From positions 2,088,503-2,152,502 of the forward strand of contig NZ_LT575476.1 in the NCBI RefSeq assembly GCF_900086655.1: a stretch of DNA of 64,000 nucleotides. The letters are read 5' to 3'. The DNA comes from Paenibacillus tuaregi. Lineage in GTDB: Bacteria; Bacillota; Bacilli; Paenibacillales; Paenibacillaceae. Shown here one piece after another: positions 33,899-42,499 of this stretch. The position numbers were made by a program, and so were the translations under genes. The notes beneath the pieces were generated by a model. That model had not been told where the DNA came from, made no database searches, and was given only the letters and a program-made list of their open reading frames with translations. Every line of letters starts with the position of its first letter. The first letter of the stretch is position 1.

Positions 33899-33961
33899 GT
33901 GACAAATATCACCGCAAATGTGATATTTGTCACATCCTTTTTCAGGCAAATCCTCTATGAT
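33899..33961 (+). promoter_or_regulatory. pflB promoter: Fnr box inside a 14-bp hairpin
   Basis: TGTGATATTTGTCACA (33919-33934) is a perfect Fnr palindrome, with TATGAT at 33956-33961 starting 21 nt after it (box at -41.5 of a start near 33968). An inverted copy of its core lies just upstream: GTGACAAATATCAC (33899-33912) pairs perfectly with GTGATATTTGTCAC (33920-33933) across a 7-nt loop, and CCTTTTTC follows. The same DNA can therefore act as a terminator for adhE, 36 nt after its stop, and as a tandem operator for pflB. Confidence 0.7.
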
Positions 33962-34036
33962 AAAAGTATAAAAGGTCCCGGTAAACAGAAGTCATAGGGA
34001 GTATCGGCATTGATGTTAGGGTAGGAGCAAATTGGA

Positions 34037-34054
34037 TTGTGAAAACTATCACAA
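34037..34054 (+). promoter_or_regulatory. Rex-like operator in the pflB leader
   Basis: TTGTGAAAACTATCACAA fits TTGTGAA-N4-TTCACAA with one mismatch; it is also a perfect TGTGA-N6-TCACA, so Fnr binding cannot be excluded. No -10 lies 21 nt downstream, which favours a repressor site, in the same relative place as the adhE one. Confidence 0.5.
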
Positions 34055-34120
34055 CATTAAGTTGGCATTGCCTTGGGGGATCTTGTCTGTTCACACAATT
34101 CAGAGATGGAGGGAATTATC

Positions 34121-36382
34121 ATGTCGGTAATTGAGAGAGAAGTACAAGCCGCACAATCGGGTTGGAGAAGCTTTAAGAAAGGAAAATGGCAGAAAGAGGT
34201 TAATGTTCGTGACTTCCTCGACCATAATATTACCCCTTACCATGGCCGTGAGGACTTCCTTCAAGGTGCGACAGCCAATACGAAAGCACTGTGGGAGATT
34301 GTATCCAACTTGACCAAACAGGAACGGGAAAATGGTGGAGTGCTGGATGTGGATGTGAACACTCCTTCGACAATTATTTCTCATAAACCTGGATATTTGG
34401 ATAAGGACAAAGAACAAATCGTCGGGGTTCAGACAGACGCTCCATTCAAACGCTCCATTCAACCATTTGGCGGCATCCGGATGATGATTGATGCTTGTGA
34501 GGCTTATGGCTTCAAAATGCCTGAAGAAGTTGTAAACATCTTCACAACGATCCGCAAAACACACAATCAGGGCGTATTCGATGCTTATACTTCCGAGATG
34601 AGAGCTGCCCGTAAAGCGGGGATTATTACCGGTCTTCCAGATGCTTATGGCCGTGGCCGGATTATCGGGGACTATCGCCGGGTTGCGCTCTATGGTGTTG
34701 ATTTCCTGATCGCTCAGAAGAAGAATGAACTGGTGCAGCTTGAACTTGATGTGATTGATGAGGATGTCATTCGTCTTCGTGAGGAATTATCCGAGCAAAT
34801 CCGGGCTCTGGGCGAGCTTAAGGTTCTTGCTGAGATGCACGGCTTTGATATTTCACAGCCCGCCAATACAGCCAAAGAAGCCTTCCAATGGGTGTATTTC
34901 GGCTATCTTGCAGCCATTAAAGAACAAAATGGTGCCGCGATGTCTCTGGGCCGCGTATCTTCCTTCCTGGATATTTACATTGAACGTGACCTTGCTGAAG
35001 GCACATTGACAGAAGAACAAGCACAGGAATTGGTTGACCATTTTGTCATGAAGCTTCGGATCGTGAAATTCCTGCGTACTCCTGACTACAATGAACTGTT
35101 CAGTGGAGACCCAACCTGGGTAACCGAATCCATCGGGGGCATGGCGGTGAACGGTCAGACCCGCGTAACCAAGAACAGCTTCCGGTTCCTGCATACCCTG
35201 TACAACCTGGGTCCAGCACCAGAGCCAAACTTAACTGTATTGTGGTCGGAACAGCTTCCTGAAGGCTTCAAGAAATATTGTGCTAAAGTCTCTATCGAAA
35301 CAAGTTCCATTCAATATGAAAGTGACGATTTGATGCGCCCGATTTATGGCGATGACTACGGTATCGCATGCTGCGTATCCGCTATGGAGATCGGTAAACA
35401 GATGCAGTTCTTTGGAGCCCGTGCTAACCTGGCCAAAGCCCTGCTGTACGCCATTAACGGAGGTAAAGATGAGAAATCCGGCGCTCAGGTAGGTCCTGAA
35501 TATCCGGCAATCACATCTGAGGTGCTTGATTACAACGAGGTTATGAAACGCTTCAAACCTATGATGGAGTGGCTGGCTAAGCTTTATATGAATACACTGA
35601 ATGTCATCCACTACATGCATGATAAATACAGTTATGAACGCATCGAGATGGCGCTTCATGACCGCGACATCCTCCGCACAATGGCTTGTGGTATTGCCGG
35701 CTTATCGGTAGCGGCGGACTCACTTAGCGCAATAAAATATGCGAAAGTGACCCCTATCCGCAACGAAAAAGGAATTGCGGTAGACTTCAAAATTGAAGGT
35801 GAATACCCTTGCTATGGTAACAATGACGACCGGGTCGACCAAATCGCTGTTGGGCTGGTTGAGCAGTTCATGAGTATGATCCGCAAGCATAAAGCTTACC
35901 GGAACGCTATGCCTACACAATCCGTGCTGACCATCACATCCAACGTGGTTTACGGTAAGAAGACAGGTACTACACCAGACGGACGTAAGGCCGGCGAGCC
36001 ATTTGCCCCAGGCGCTAACCCTATGCATGGCCGTGACAAGAAGGGTGCCCTCGCTTCCCTGAGCTCTGTAGCAAAGCTGCCATATGAGCACAGTCTTGAT
36101 GGTATCTCCAATACATTCTCCATTGTTCCGAAAGCGCTGGGGAAAGAGCCGGAAGCACGCAAGTCCAATCTGGTGTCCATGATGGACGGATATTTCGGCA
36201 GTGGGGCCCATCACCTGAACGTCAACGTATTTGACCGTGAACAGCTTATGGACGCTATGGAGCATCCAGAGAACTATCCTCAGCTGACCATTCGTGTATC
36301 GGGTTATGCCGTGAACTTTATTAAACTGACCCGTGAACAGCAGCTCGACGTGATTAACCGTACCTTCCACGGTTCTATGTAA
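34121..36382 (+). CDS. pflB: Pyruvate formate-lyase
   Basis: A 753-residue glycyl-radical enzyme that splits pyruvate with CoA into acetyl-CoA and formate under anaerobic conditions. The active-site cysteine pair is C417-C418 (GIACCVS), and the radical glycine is G728 in RVSGYAVNF near the C-terminus. Length and motifs are standard. The ATG at 34121 follows GGAGGGA by 6 nt and is preferred to an upstream in-frame start at 34073. The activating enzyme is encoded next, 71 nt downstream. Oxygen control by Fnr and redox control by Rex are indicated upstream. Confidence 0.98.
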   Translation: MSVIEREVQAAQSGWRSFKKGKWQKEVNVRDFLDHNITPYHGREDFLQGATANTKALWEIVSNLTKQERENGGVLDVDVNTPSTIISHKPGYLDKDKEQIVGVQTDAPFKRSIQPFGGIRMMIDACEAYGFKMPEEVVNIFTTIRKTHNQGVFDAYTSEMRAARKAGIITGLPDAYGRGRIIGDYRRVALYGVDFLIAQKKNELVQLELDVIDEDVIRLREELSEQIRALGELKVLAEMHGFDISQPANTAKEAFQWVYFGYLAAIKEQNGAAMSLGRVSSFLDIYIERDLAEGTLTEEQAQELVDHFVMKLRIVKFLRTPDYNELFSGDPTWVTESIGGMAVNGQTRVTKNSFRFLHTLYNLGPAPEPNLTVLWSEQLPEGFKKYCAKVSIETSSIQYESDDLMRPIYGDDYGIACCVSAMEIGKQMQFFGARANLAKALLYAINGGKDEKSGAQVGPEYPAITSEVLDYNEVMKRFKPMMEWLAKLYMNTLNVIHYMHDKYSYERIEMALHDRDILRTMACGIAGLSVAADSLSAIKYAKVTPIRNEKGIAVDFKIEGEYPCYGNNDDRVDQIAVGLVEQFMSMIRKHKAYRNAMPTQSVLTITSNVVYGKKTGTTPDGRKAGEPFAPGANPMHGRDKKGALASLSSVAKLPYEHSLDGISNTFSIVPKALGKEPEARKSNLVSMMDGYFGSGAHHLNVNVFDREQLMDAMEHPENYPQLTIRVSGYAVNFIKLTREQQLDVINRTFHGSM

Positions 36383-36453
36383 GATCAACTGACCATAGAG
36401 GGATACAATCTTATAATAAATTGCTGCAGACCTGCAGAAAGGGTGACAATAGC

Positions 36454-37194
36454 ATGATTACAGGTCATATTCATTCATTGGAAACATTCGGCACCGTAGA
36501 TGGCCCGGGAATTCGGTTCGTCCTCTTTATGCAGGGCTGCCTACTTAAATGCAAGTACTGCCACAATCCGGATACATGGGACTTGACTGGCGGGAAGGAT
36601 ATGAGCCTCGAAGAGGTGTTGGCAGAGATTGAGCCTTATGTTAATTACTATCGTTCTTCGGGTGGAGGAATTACGGTCTCTGGTGGTGAAGCGACACTAC
36701 AGGCGCACTTTGTAACAGAACTGTTCCGGGAAGTGAAGAAACGGTGGGGACTTCATACTACACTCGATACGAATGGTTATAACGAAGGTGACAAAATTAA
36801 AGATCTGCTCGATGTTACAGATCTGGTGCTCCTCGACTTGAAGCATATTGATAACGAGAAACACATCGAGCTGACCGGCAAGCCTAATGAGCGTATGCTG
36901 AAGATGGCGGAGTGGCTGTCAGATCATAATAGAGCGATGTGGATCCGGCACGTGCTTGTGCCAGGAATCAATGACGAGGAAGAGGACCTGCTCCGTTTAG
37001 GTAGATTCGTAGGCAAATTGAACGGGGTAGAGAAGTTTGAGATTCTTCCCTACCATCAGATGGGAATCTATAAATGGGAAGCTCTGAAATGGAAGTATCC
37101 GTTAGAGAATGTCCCGTCTCCAACAGATGAAGAGGTCCAAAGGGCCTATGATTTAATCGGGCTTGGAAGTAAGCAGAAAGTCCTGGAATCATAA
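36454..37194 (+). CDS. pflA: Pyruvate formate-lyase-activating enzyme (radical SAM)
   Basis: A 246-residue radical-SAM enzyme that puts the glycyl radical on PflB. The [4Fe-4S] cysteines are C29, C33 and C36 (GCLLKCKYC), and SGGEATLQ is the usual SAM-binding segment after strand two. The ATG at 36454 behind AAAGGGTGA gives the normal N-terminus MITGHIHSLETFGT; an in-frame start at 36421 adds residues unlike the family. It is the last gene of the pfl operon. Confidence 0.97.
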   Translation: MITGHIHSLETFGTVDGPGIRFVLFMQGCLLKCKYCHNPDTWDLTGGKDMSLEEVLAEIEPYVNYYRSSGGGITVSGGEATLQAHFVTELFREVKKRWGLHTTLDTNGYNEGDKIKDLLDVTDLVLLDLKHIDNEKHIELTGKPNERMLKMAEWLSDHNRAMWIRHVLVPGINDEEEDLLRLGRFVGKLNGVEKFEILPYHQMGIYKWEALKWKYPLENVPSPTDEEVQRAYDLIGLGSKQKVLES

Positions 37195-37215
37195 GATAAT
37201 TGCAAGTTTATCCAG

Positions 37216-37262
37216 AAATAGCGTGAGAAATGAAGGTGAAAACCGGATTTCTCGCGCTATTT
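37216..37262 (+). terminator. Hairpin terminator of the pfl operon
   Basis: AAATAGCGTGAGAAAT (37216-37231) pairs with ATTTCTCGCGCTATTT (37247-37262) with a single G-T wobble position. The T-tract after it is weak (TTGTCGTTG). Confidence 0.75.
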
Positions 37263-37338
37263 GTCGTTGTTTCAACAGATTTTTAGAGGAAAGTTAATGA
37301 TTAGAGGATTTTATCCCTTCAAAAGAAATATGTCCTCC

Positions 37339-37367
37339 TTACCAATATTGAAAGCGGTTCCTATAAT
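37339..37367 (+). promoter_or_regulatory. Sugar importer promoter with CcpA cre site
   Basis: TTGAAAGCGGTTCCT at 37348-37362 fits the cre consensus WTGNAANCGNWNNCW with no mismatch. It fills the 17-nt spacer between TTACCA (37339-37344) and TATAAT (37362-37367). CcpA bound here would block the polymerase, so catabolite repression is expected. Confidence 0.7.
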
Positions 37368-37407
37368 GAAAGTGTAAGGCAAACCATTCTATGGGAGGGT
37401 CAAATAA

Positions 37408-38787
37408 ATGAAAAAGAGTCTAGTATTGTTACTGTCACTGTTTCTCGTGACAACTACTATGCTGACAGCGTGCGGCGGCGGTACCAAAGCCGAAGAGCCA
37501 CCAAAGACAGGTGATACACCGAAGCAAGTAGAGAAAGCGGATACTTCACCATTTGAAGTGACACTACGTCACACCCAAGTAGGGGCCGATAAGAAGAACC
37601 GCCTGGCAATCCTTCAGGATGTTGTTAAGAAGGTACAAGAAGAAACACCAGGTCTTACCATTAAGCTTGACGGTGTAGATTCTGAAGTTAACCGTAAGGA
37701 AAAGCTTCGCGGAGAAATGGCTGCGGGCAACCCACCAGATATCTTTGACGTATTCGGCAGCCCGGATGCCCAAATGTATGCTAAAGAGGGAAGAATGCTT
37801 GACCTGACTCCAATTCTCGCAGAACTTGGAATCGCTGACAAATTCCCGAACGTGTTAGATCCTTACACTGTTGACGGTAAAGTATACGGTCTTCCGATCG
37901 GTGCTTCCGCCGAAGGTTTCTTTTATAACAAAGAGTACTTTGAGAAAAAAGGTCTGAAAGTTCCTACGACTTTCCCGGAGCTTGAAGACTTGCTTGCCAA
38001 GATCAAAGCTGATGGCAAAACGCCTATTGCAGCAGCTTCCAAAGAGGGCTGGGTACCTCTGATGCTGACAAACCAACTGTGGGCTCGCTACGCTGGACCG
38101 GATATTGTGAAGAAGATTGCTGCCGGCGAAGCAAAATGGACAGATCCGAACATGGTGAAAGCGTTTGCTAAACATGTGGACTGGGAGAAGAAAGGTTACT
38201 TTAAGAAAGGTGAGCTTGGTTTCGCATATGGCGATATCACTGGCCAATTCACTTCTGGTGAAGCACCACTCTGGTTCGATGGTACTTGGAAATCCTCCGT
38301 ATTCAAGAAGGGTCAATCCGGTGAAGCTATGATCGGAAAAGTAGGATTCTTTAATATGCCTCCTGTTGATGGCGGTGTTGGAGAACAAACAGCTCTTATG
38401 CGCGATTCCAACAATGGTTACGGTTTCTCCGCTTCTGTTGCAGATGATCCTCGTAAATTGGATGCAGTTAAGAAATTTATCAAAGAACTGTTCAATGAAG
38501 ACATGCAGCTTCGCGGGCTTGCTGAAGACGGGGTTCTTCCTTCGATGGCCGTTTCAGAAGACAAGCTTAACGCAACTGTTACCGATGATCTGATGAAAGA
38601 CATCACTAAAGTACTGAGCTCCACTAAAGGTTCTTTCCCTGCATGGGATTCCCAAGTTGCGGCTGACATCAACACCGAGTTCAGCGCAGTACAAATTCAA
38701 AAACTGATTGGCGGCCAAACGACTCCTGAGAAGATGGCTCAAGATCTTCAAAAGGTGACCGATGAAGTGCTGGCTAACAAAGAGTAA
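37408..38787 (+). CDS. Sugar ABC transporter substrate-binding lipoprotein
   Basis: A 459-residue family-1 solute-binding protein. The signal peptide ends in a lipobox LTAC with C22 as the lipidated cysteine. It is followed by a charged linker and a binding fold with LPIGASAEGFFYNKEYFEKKG, a usual hinge and ligand region. ATGGGAGGGTC precedes the ATG. It heads an operon with two permeases, and a YesMN-type two-component pair plus a GH3 glycosidase lie downstream. The sugar is unknown; an amino-sugar oligosaccharide is plausible from the GH3 gene. Confidence 0.92.
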   Translation: MKKSLVLLLSLFLVTTTMLTACGGGTKAEEPPKTGDTPKQVEKADTSPFEVTLRHTQVGADKKNRLAILQDVVKKVQEETPGLTIKLDGVDSEVNRKEKLRGEMAAGNPPDIFDVFGSPDAQMYAKEGRMLDLTPILAELGIADKFPNVLDPYTVDGKVYGLPIGASAEGFFYNKEYFEKKGLKVPTTFPELEDLLAKIKADGKTPIAAASKEGWVPLMLTNQLWARYAGPDIVKKIAAGEAKWTDPNMVKAFAKHVDWEKKGYFKKGELGFAYGDITGQFTSGEAPLWFDGTWKSSVFKKGQSGEAMIGKVGFFNMPPVDGGVGEQTALMRDSNNGYGFSASVADDPRKLDAVKKFIKELFNEDMQLRGLAEDGVLPSMAVSEDKLNATVTDDLMKDITKVLSSTKGSFPAWDSQVAADINTEFSAVQIQKLIGGQTTPEKMAQDLQKVTDEVLANKE

Positions 38788-38797
38788 TTAGGTAACA

Positions 38798-38838
38798 AAG
38801 GGAATGTATCCTTCACCACGGTAAGGGTGCATTCCCTT
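38798..38838 (+). other. Intercistronic hairpin after the binding-protein gene
   Basis: AAGGGAATG (38798-38806) pairs perfectly with CATTCCCTT (38830-38838). There is no T-tract, so it more likely protects the binding-protein mRNA or partly attenuates the permease genes, giving more binding protein than permease. Confidence 0.65.
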
Positions 38839-38899
38839 CTACACGAAAGCTGGACAATAGAAATAGAGCAGCTCACGTCCCAAGAACCGGAGGTTTGGT

Positions 38900-39784
38900 A
38901 TGAACAAAGCGTTGAAGAACCCTACTGTATTCATATTGTTCGTATTACCCGCATTAATATTGTTTGGTATGTTTTTTATTTACCCGATTTTTTCATCAAT
39001 TTATTTGAGTTTTACAAGCTGGAACGGTGTTTCCACGCATATGAAATTTATTGGCTTTGATAATTTTACAAAGGCCTTAGGCCAAGAACGCTTTTGGGTT
39101 TCTGTAACAAACAATGTGTACTTCATTTTGTTTTCCTGTTTACTCCAAGTACCTATCATTGTAATTTTCTCACTCTTGATAGCCAACGTTAAGAAGCTGA
39201 AGGGGCTATACAAGACCTCAATTTTTCTTCCATCGATTATGTCTACTGCAGTAATTGGTATTCTATGGGGATTTATTTACGAGCCTGATATCGGTCTACT
39301 CAACAAAATTCTTAGCTTCTTTGGGGTAGGCAAGATCTATTGGCTTTCCGATGAAAATTATGCCATGCTGTCTATTCTGATCACGAACGCCTGGCAGTGG
39401 ACCGGTTACTACATCATTATGGTACTGGCCGCGATTCTCTCGATTCCCAAGGAACTTGAAGAGGCGGCAGCGATTGATGGAGCCACTGCATTCCAGCGAG
39501 CAACCCGTATCACGCTTCCTCTAATTACCCCGATCATCTCAGTTGTTATCATGCTCTCCATTGCGGGTGCCATGAAGGCTGCTGATATTGTTCTGGTTAT
39601 GACAAACGGAGGACCGGCGGGTTCTACAGAGGTTATGGCTACGTACATGATTAGATATGCGATTACGAGCTTTAAATACGGTTATGGTAACACGATTGCT
39701 GTACTTATCTTTGTCTTTACGCTTATCGTTACCCTAATCTATCAACTGCTGATTGCGCGGCGTAATGAAAGGATTGAGTACTAA
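38900..39784 (+). CDS. Sugar ABC transporter permease (MalF type)
   Basis: A 294-residue membrane protein with six predicted helices, the first at residues 9-31. The EAA loop is ELEEAAAIDGATAFQRATRITLPL, a canonical match. GGAGG lies before the ATG. The stop codon TAATG overlaps the start of the next permease by one base. The operon, like the mannan one, has no ATPase gene. Confidence 0.93.
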   Translation: MNKALKNPTVFILFVLPALILFGMFFIYPIFSSIYLSFTSWNGVSTHMKFIGFDNFTKALGQERFWVSVTNNVYFILFSCLLQVPIIVIFSLLIANVKKLKGLYKTSIFLPSIMSTAVIGILWGFIYEPDIGLLNKILSFFGVGKIYWLSDENYAMLSILITNAWQWTGYYIIMVLAAILSIPKELEEAAAIDGATAFQRATRITLPLITPIISVVIMLSIAGAMKAADIVLVMTNGGPAGSTEVMATYMIRYAITSFKYGYGNTIAVLIFVFTLIVTLIYQLLIARRNERIEY

Positions 39785-40614
39785 TGGTGCGTAACTTGAA
39801 GAAGGGTATACCTCATATATTTCTGTTAGGCTACCTGTTGATCATTTTGTTTCCGTTCTTGTTTGTTCTGTTCTCCTCAGTCAAGAAGGATAACAACGCG
39901 ATTGCTCTGCATCCTTTCGGTCTGCCAAAGGAATTTGTATTTAACAACTACTATGAGGCATGGGTAAATGCCAAGATTAGTACGTATTTCCTTAACAGTC
40001 TGTACATTTCCCTCTTGGCAGCAATTGTAACGATTCTTATTGCCGCCATGTTCTCTTATGCGGTTACACGGATGCGGTTTGGTAAGCTGGCTGCGGCTTT
40101 GTTCGGTTTGGTTCTGATTGGAATGCTGATTCCAAACAACGCAATGATGCTGCCAATTTATACTCTAGTCCGCAAATTGGGAATTTTGAATACACACCTA
40201 GCATTAATCATTCCTTACATTGGTAATGCGATTCCATTTACCGTAATCATCTTGGCTGCGTTCATGAGGTCGCTTCCAAGTGAGATCGAAGAAGCAGCGG
40301 TTATGGATGGATTGAGCGCCTCAGGCATCTTTGCTAGAATAGTGTTACCTTTAACAGTTCCCGCAATTATTACCGTATTTATCGTTAACTTCCTGAGCAA
40401 CTGGAACGAATTCTTGCTTGCTAACTATTTCTTGTCGAAAGACACGCTTCGCACCCTGCCGGTCGGTATGGTTCAGTTCCGCAACCAATATCAAATGAAC
40501 TATGCGCAGATGTCAGCCGGTATTGTCTACAGTGTGGTTCCGGTTGTTATCATCTATGCATTCCTGCAGGAGAAGATTATAGAGGGAGTTACAGCGGGTA
40601 GCGTTAAGGGATAA
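39784..40614 (+). CDS. Sugar ABC transporter permease (MalG type)
   Basis: A 276-residue permease with six predicted helices and EAA loop EIEEAAVMDGLSASGIFARIVLPL. It starts inside the stop of the previous gene (TAATG), so translation is coupled. It ends with the usual short C-terminal tail (EGVTAGSVKG). A sensor kinase gene follows 22 nt downstream in the same direction and is probably in the same transcript. Confidence 0.93.
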   Translation: MVRNLKKGIPHIFLLGYLLIILFPFLFVLFSSVKKDNNAIALHPFGLPKEFVFNNYYEAWVNAKISTYFLNSLYISLLAAIVTILIAAMFSYAVTRMRFGKLAAALFGLVLIGMLIPNNAMMLPIYTLVRKLGILNTHLALIIPYIGNAIPFTVIILAAFMRSLPSEIEEAAVMDGLSASGIFARIVLPLTVPAIITVFIVNFLSNWNEFLLANYFLSKDTLRTLPVGMVQFRNQYQMNYAQMSAGIVYSVVPVVIIYAFLQEKIIEGVTAGSVKG

Positions 40615-40636
40615 TTGCCAGATTGGAGTTATCCCT

Positions 40637-42499
40637 ATGAATCTGAGAATTAAACTTCTTACCGCGTTTATTCTGCTAATTATAATACCTATTTTTGTTT
40701 TGGGGATTATCACTTTTCTGGTTACCTTTAAGTCGATTCAGAGCAAATACAGTGAACAGGCTGAATATGCATTGAAATCTATTGGATTCAGTATTAACAG
40801 CGTGTTCACTGAAATCGATAATGTGACCCGGAGCGGAAGCGACCGAGAGCTTTTTCAAAATGCTCTAAGTGTGAAGGACCCAGAAAAAACGAAGAATCAG
40901 AACTTAGCTTTAACGGTTAAAGGACAAATTGAATTTAACGCTAACCAAACAAGCTTTAGGACGTTGTTATATAATCATCCCGCAATCGATTATGCTTTCT
41001 TGTATAAGATGAGTGTCATGAACAATTTGGATGCCGACAAAGAATATGAGACGGAAAAGCCGTTCCCGGTATTCGACAAGGAAGGTTTTACCCCTCTTAC
41101 TTATCTTCAATTGAAGAATCATCCGGTATACAAGGAAGTTATGAAGCTCAATGGCAAGGCGCTGTGGATTGCCCCGCACGAATATCCGGAGATTACAGGC
41201 TCGGAGCCTGTTTTCACGCAAATTAGAGTTATTAAGAAGCTTTCCAACATGCACAAAATAGGGATTCTTGCTGTGCAGATCAAAAACTGGGAAATTGATG
41301 ATATCTTTAAAAATTTGCAGGTTGGTGGCAATCAGCGTGATACCAGTTTCTATCTGGTGAATGACAGCGGCCTTGTCCTATACGACAATAAACACTCGTT
41401 TGACGGCACATCCATTAATAAATACGTGAACGAACCGCTTTCTTACGGTAGAAATTATCAGAGCTTTAAAGGTAAATTCAACGGTCAAGAGAGCGTTATT
41501 TCTATCTATCATTTGAAAGAGCATCCATGGAGTATCGTGTCGGTGACCTCATGGAGCTATTTGTCCAATGAAGTCATGACATTTGCCAAGTGGTTCGTGG
41601 GGATTTTGGGCATTTTCGTTGTTACAGCTATTATGTTTAATGTGTTTTTTATGAATCGTATTACAGGGACAATTGGGGTCATTGTTCGGTTCATGCGTAA
41701 GGCAGAAGCTGGGGAACTCGGGGCAAGGGTTGACGAAAAGGGTGACGATGAGCTGTTGCTGCTTCAGAAGGGCTTTAATAATCAGATGGATAAAATCTCC
41801 CAGCTGTTTGACCAGGTTAAGAACGAGCAGGAGAAGAAGATTAATGCTGAGCTGAGGGTGCTTCAGGCACAGATCAAACCACATTTTCTGTTCAACACAC
41901 TGGAATCTATTAATGTTCTAGCGATTCAGAATCAAGGCAAAAAGGTAAACGAGATGGTTCTGAGGCTGGCAAGCATACTAAGAATCAGCTTCCAGGGAAA
42001 AGAAGAGATCATGCTTCGGCAGGAGCTGGAGCATGTGTCTAATTATTTGGAAATCCAGAAATTCAGGTTTGAGGATCTGTTCGATTATACGATCGACATT
42101 CCGGATGAAATGATGAATTGTCTTGTGCTCAAGCTCACGATTCAGCCTATTGTGGAGAATAGCATACAGCACGGGTTCGAGGGGATTGAATACAAGGGGC
42201 AGCTCAGAATCTCAGGTCGGGTCGAGGAAGACCGGATTTTGCTTCGTATTGAAGATAACGGGATCGGAATGACCAATGATCAGCTGCAGAAGTTCAAATA
42301 TTTTGATGAGAGTGAAGTGGTACAGGAGACTACGGATGTCACCAACCATGAAAGAAGAGGCTTAGGGCTGCGAAGTGTTGTAGACCGTCTAAGGTTTAAG
42401 TATGGGCACCGATACGGTTTGTTTATCTGCTCCGCGCCGGGGCATGGCACAATCATACAGTGCGTAATTCCTAAAAATGAATTGGGTGATAAAATTTGA
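40637..42499 (+). CDS. YesM-type sensor histidine kinase
   Basis: A 620-residue membrane kinase. Helices lie near residues 10-32 and 310-332, flanking an extracellular sensor of about 275 residues (dCache-like). A HAMP region (ITGTIGVIVRFMRKAE) and a coiled coil lead to the His_kinase domain with H in QIKPHFLFNTLESI, then an ATPase domain with ENSIQHGFEG and DNGIGM. This type usually senses sugars or their binding proteins and controls an adjacent ABC operon. It overlaps the response regulator by 4 nt. Confidence 0.94.
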   Translation: MNLRIKLLTAFILLIIIPIFVLGIITFLVTFKSIQSKYSEQAEYALKSIGFSINSVFTEIDNVTRSGSDRELFQNALSVKDPEKTKNQNLALTVKGQIEFNANQTSFRTLLYNHPAIDYAFLYKMSVMNNLDADKEYETEKPFPVFDKEGFTPLTYLQLKNHPVYKEVMKLNGKALWIAPHEYPEITGSEPVFTQIRVIKKLSNMHKIGILAVQIKNWEIDDIFKNLQVGGNQRDTSFYLVNDSGLVLYDNKHSFDGTSINKYVNEPLSYGRNYQSFKGKFNGQESVISIYHLKEHPWSIVSVTSWSYLSNEVMTFAKWFVGILGIFVVTAIMFNVFFMNRITGTIGVIVRFMRKAEAGELGARVDEKGDDELLLLQKGFNNQMDKISQLFDQVKNEQEKKINAELRVLQAQIKPHFLFNTLESINVLAIQNQGKKVNEMVLRLASILRISFQGKEEIMLRQELEHVSNYLEIQKFRFEDLFDYTIDIPDEMMNCLVLKLTIQPIVENSIQHGFEGIEYKGQLRISGRVEEDRILLRIEDNGIGMTNDQLQKFKYFDESEVVQETTDVTNHERRGLGLRSVVDRLRFKYGHRYGLFICSAPGHGTIIQCVIPKNELGDKI

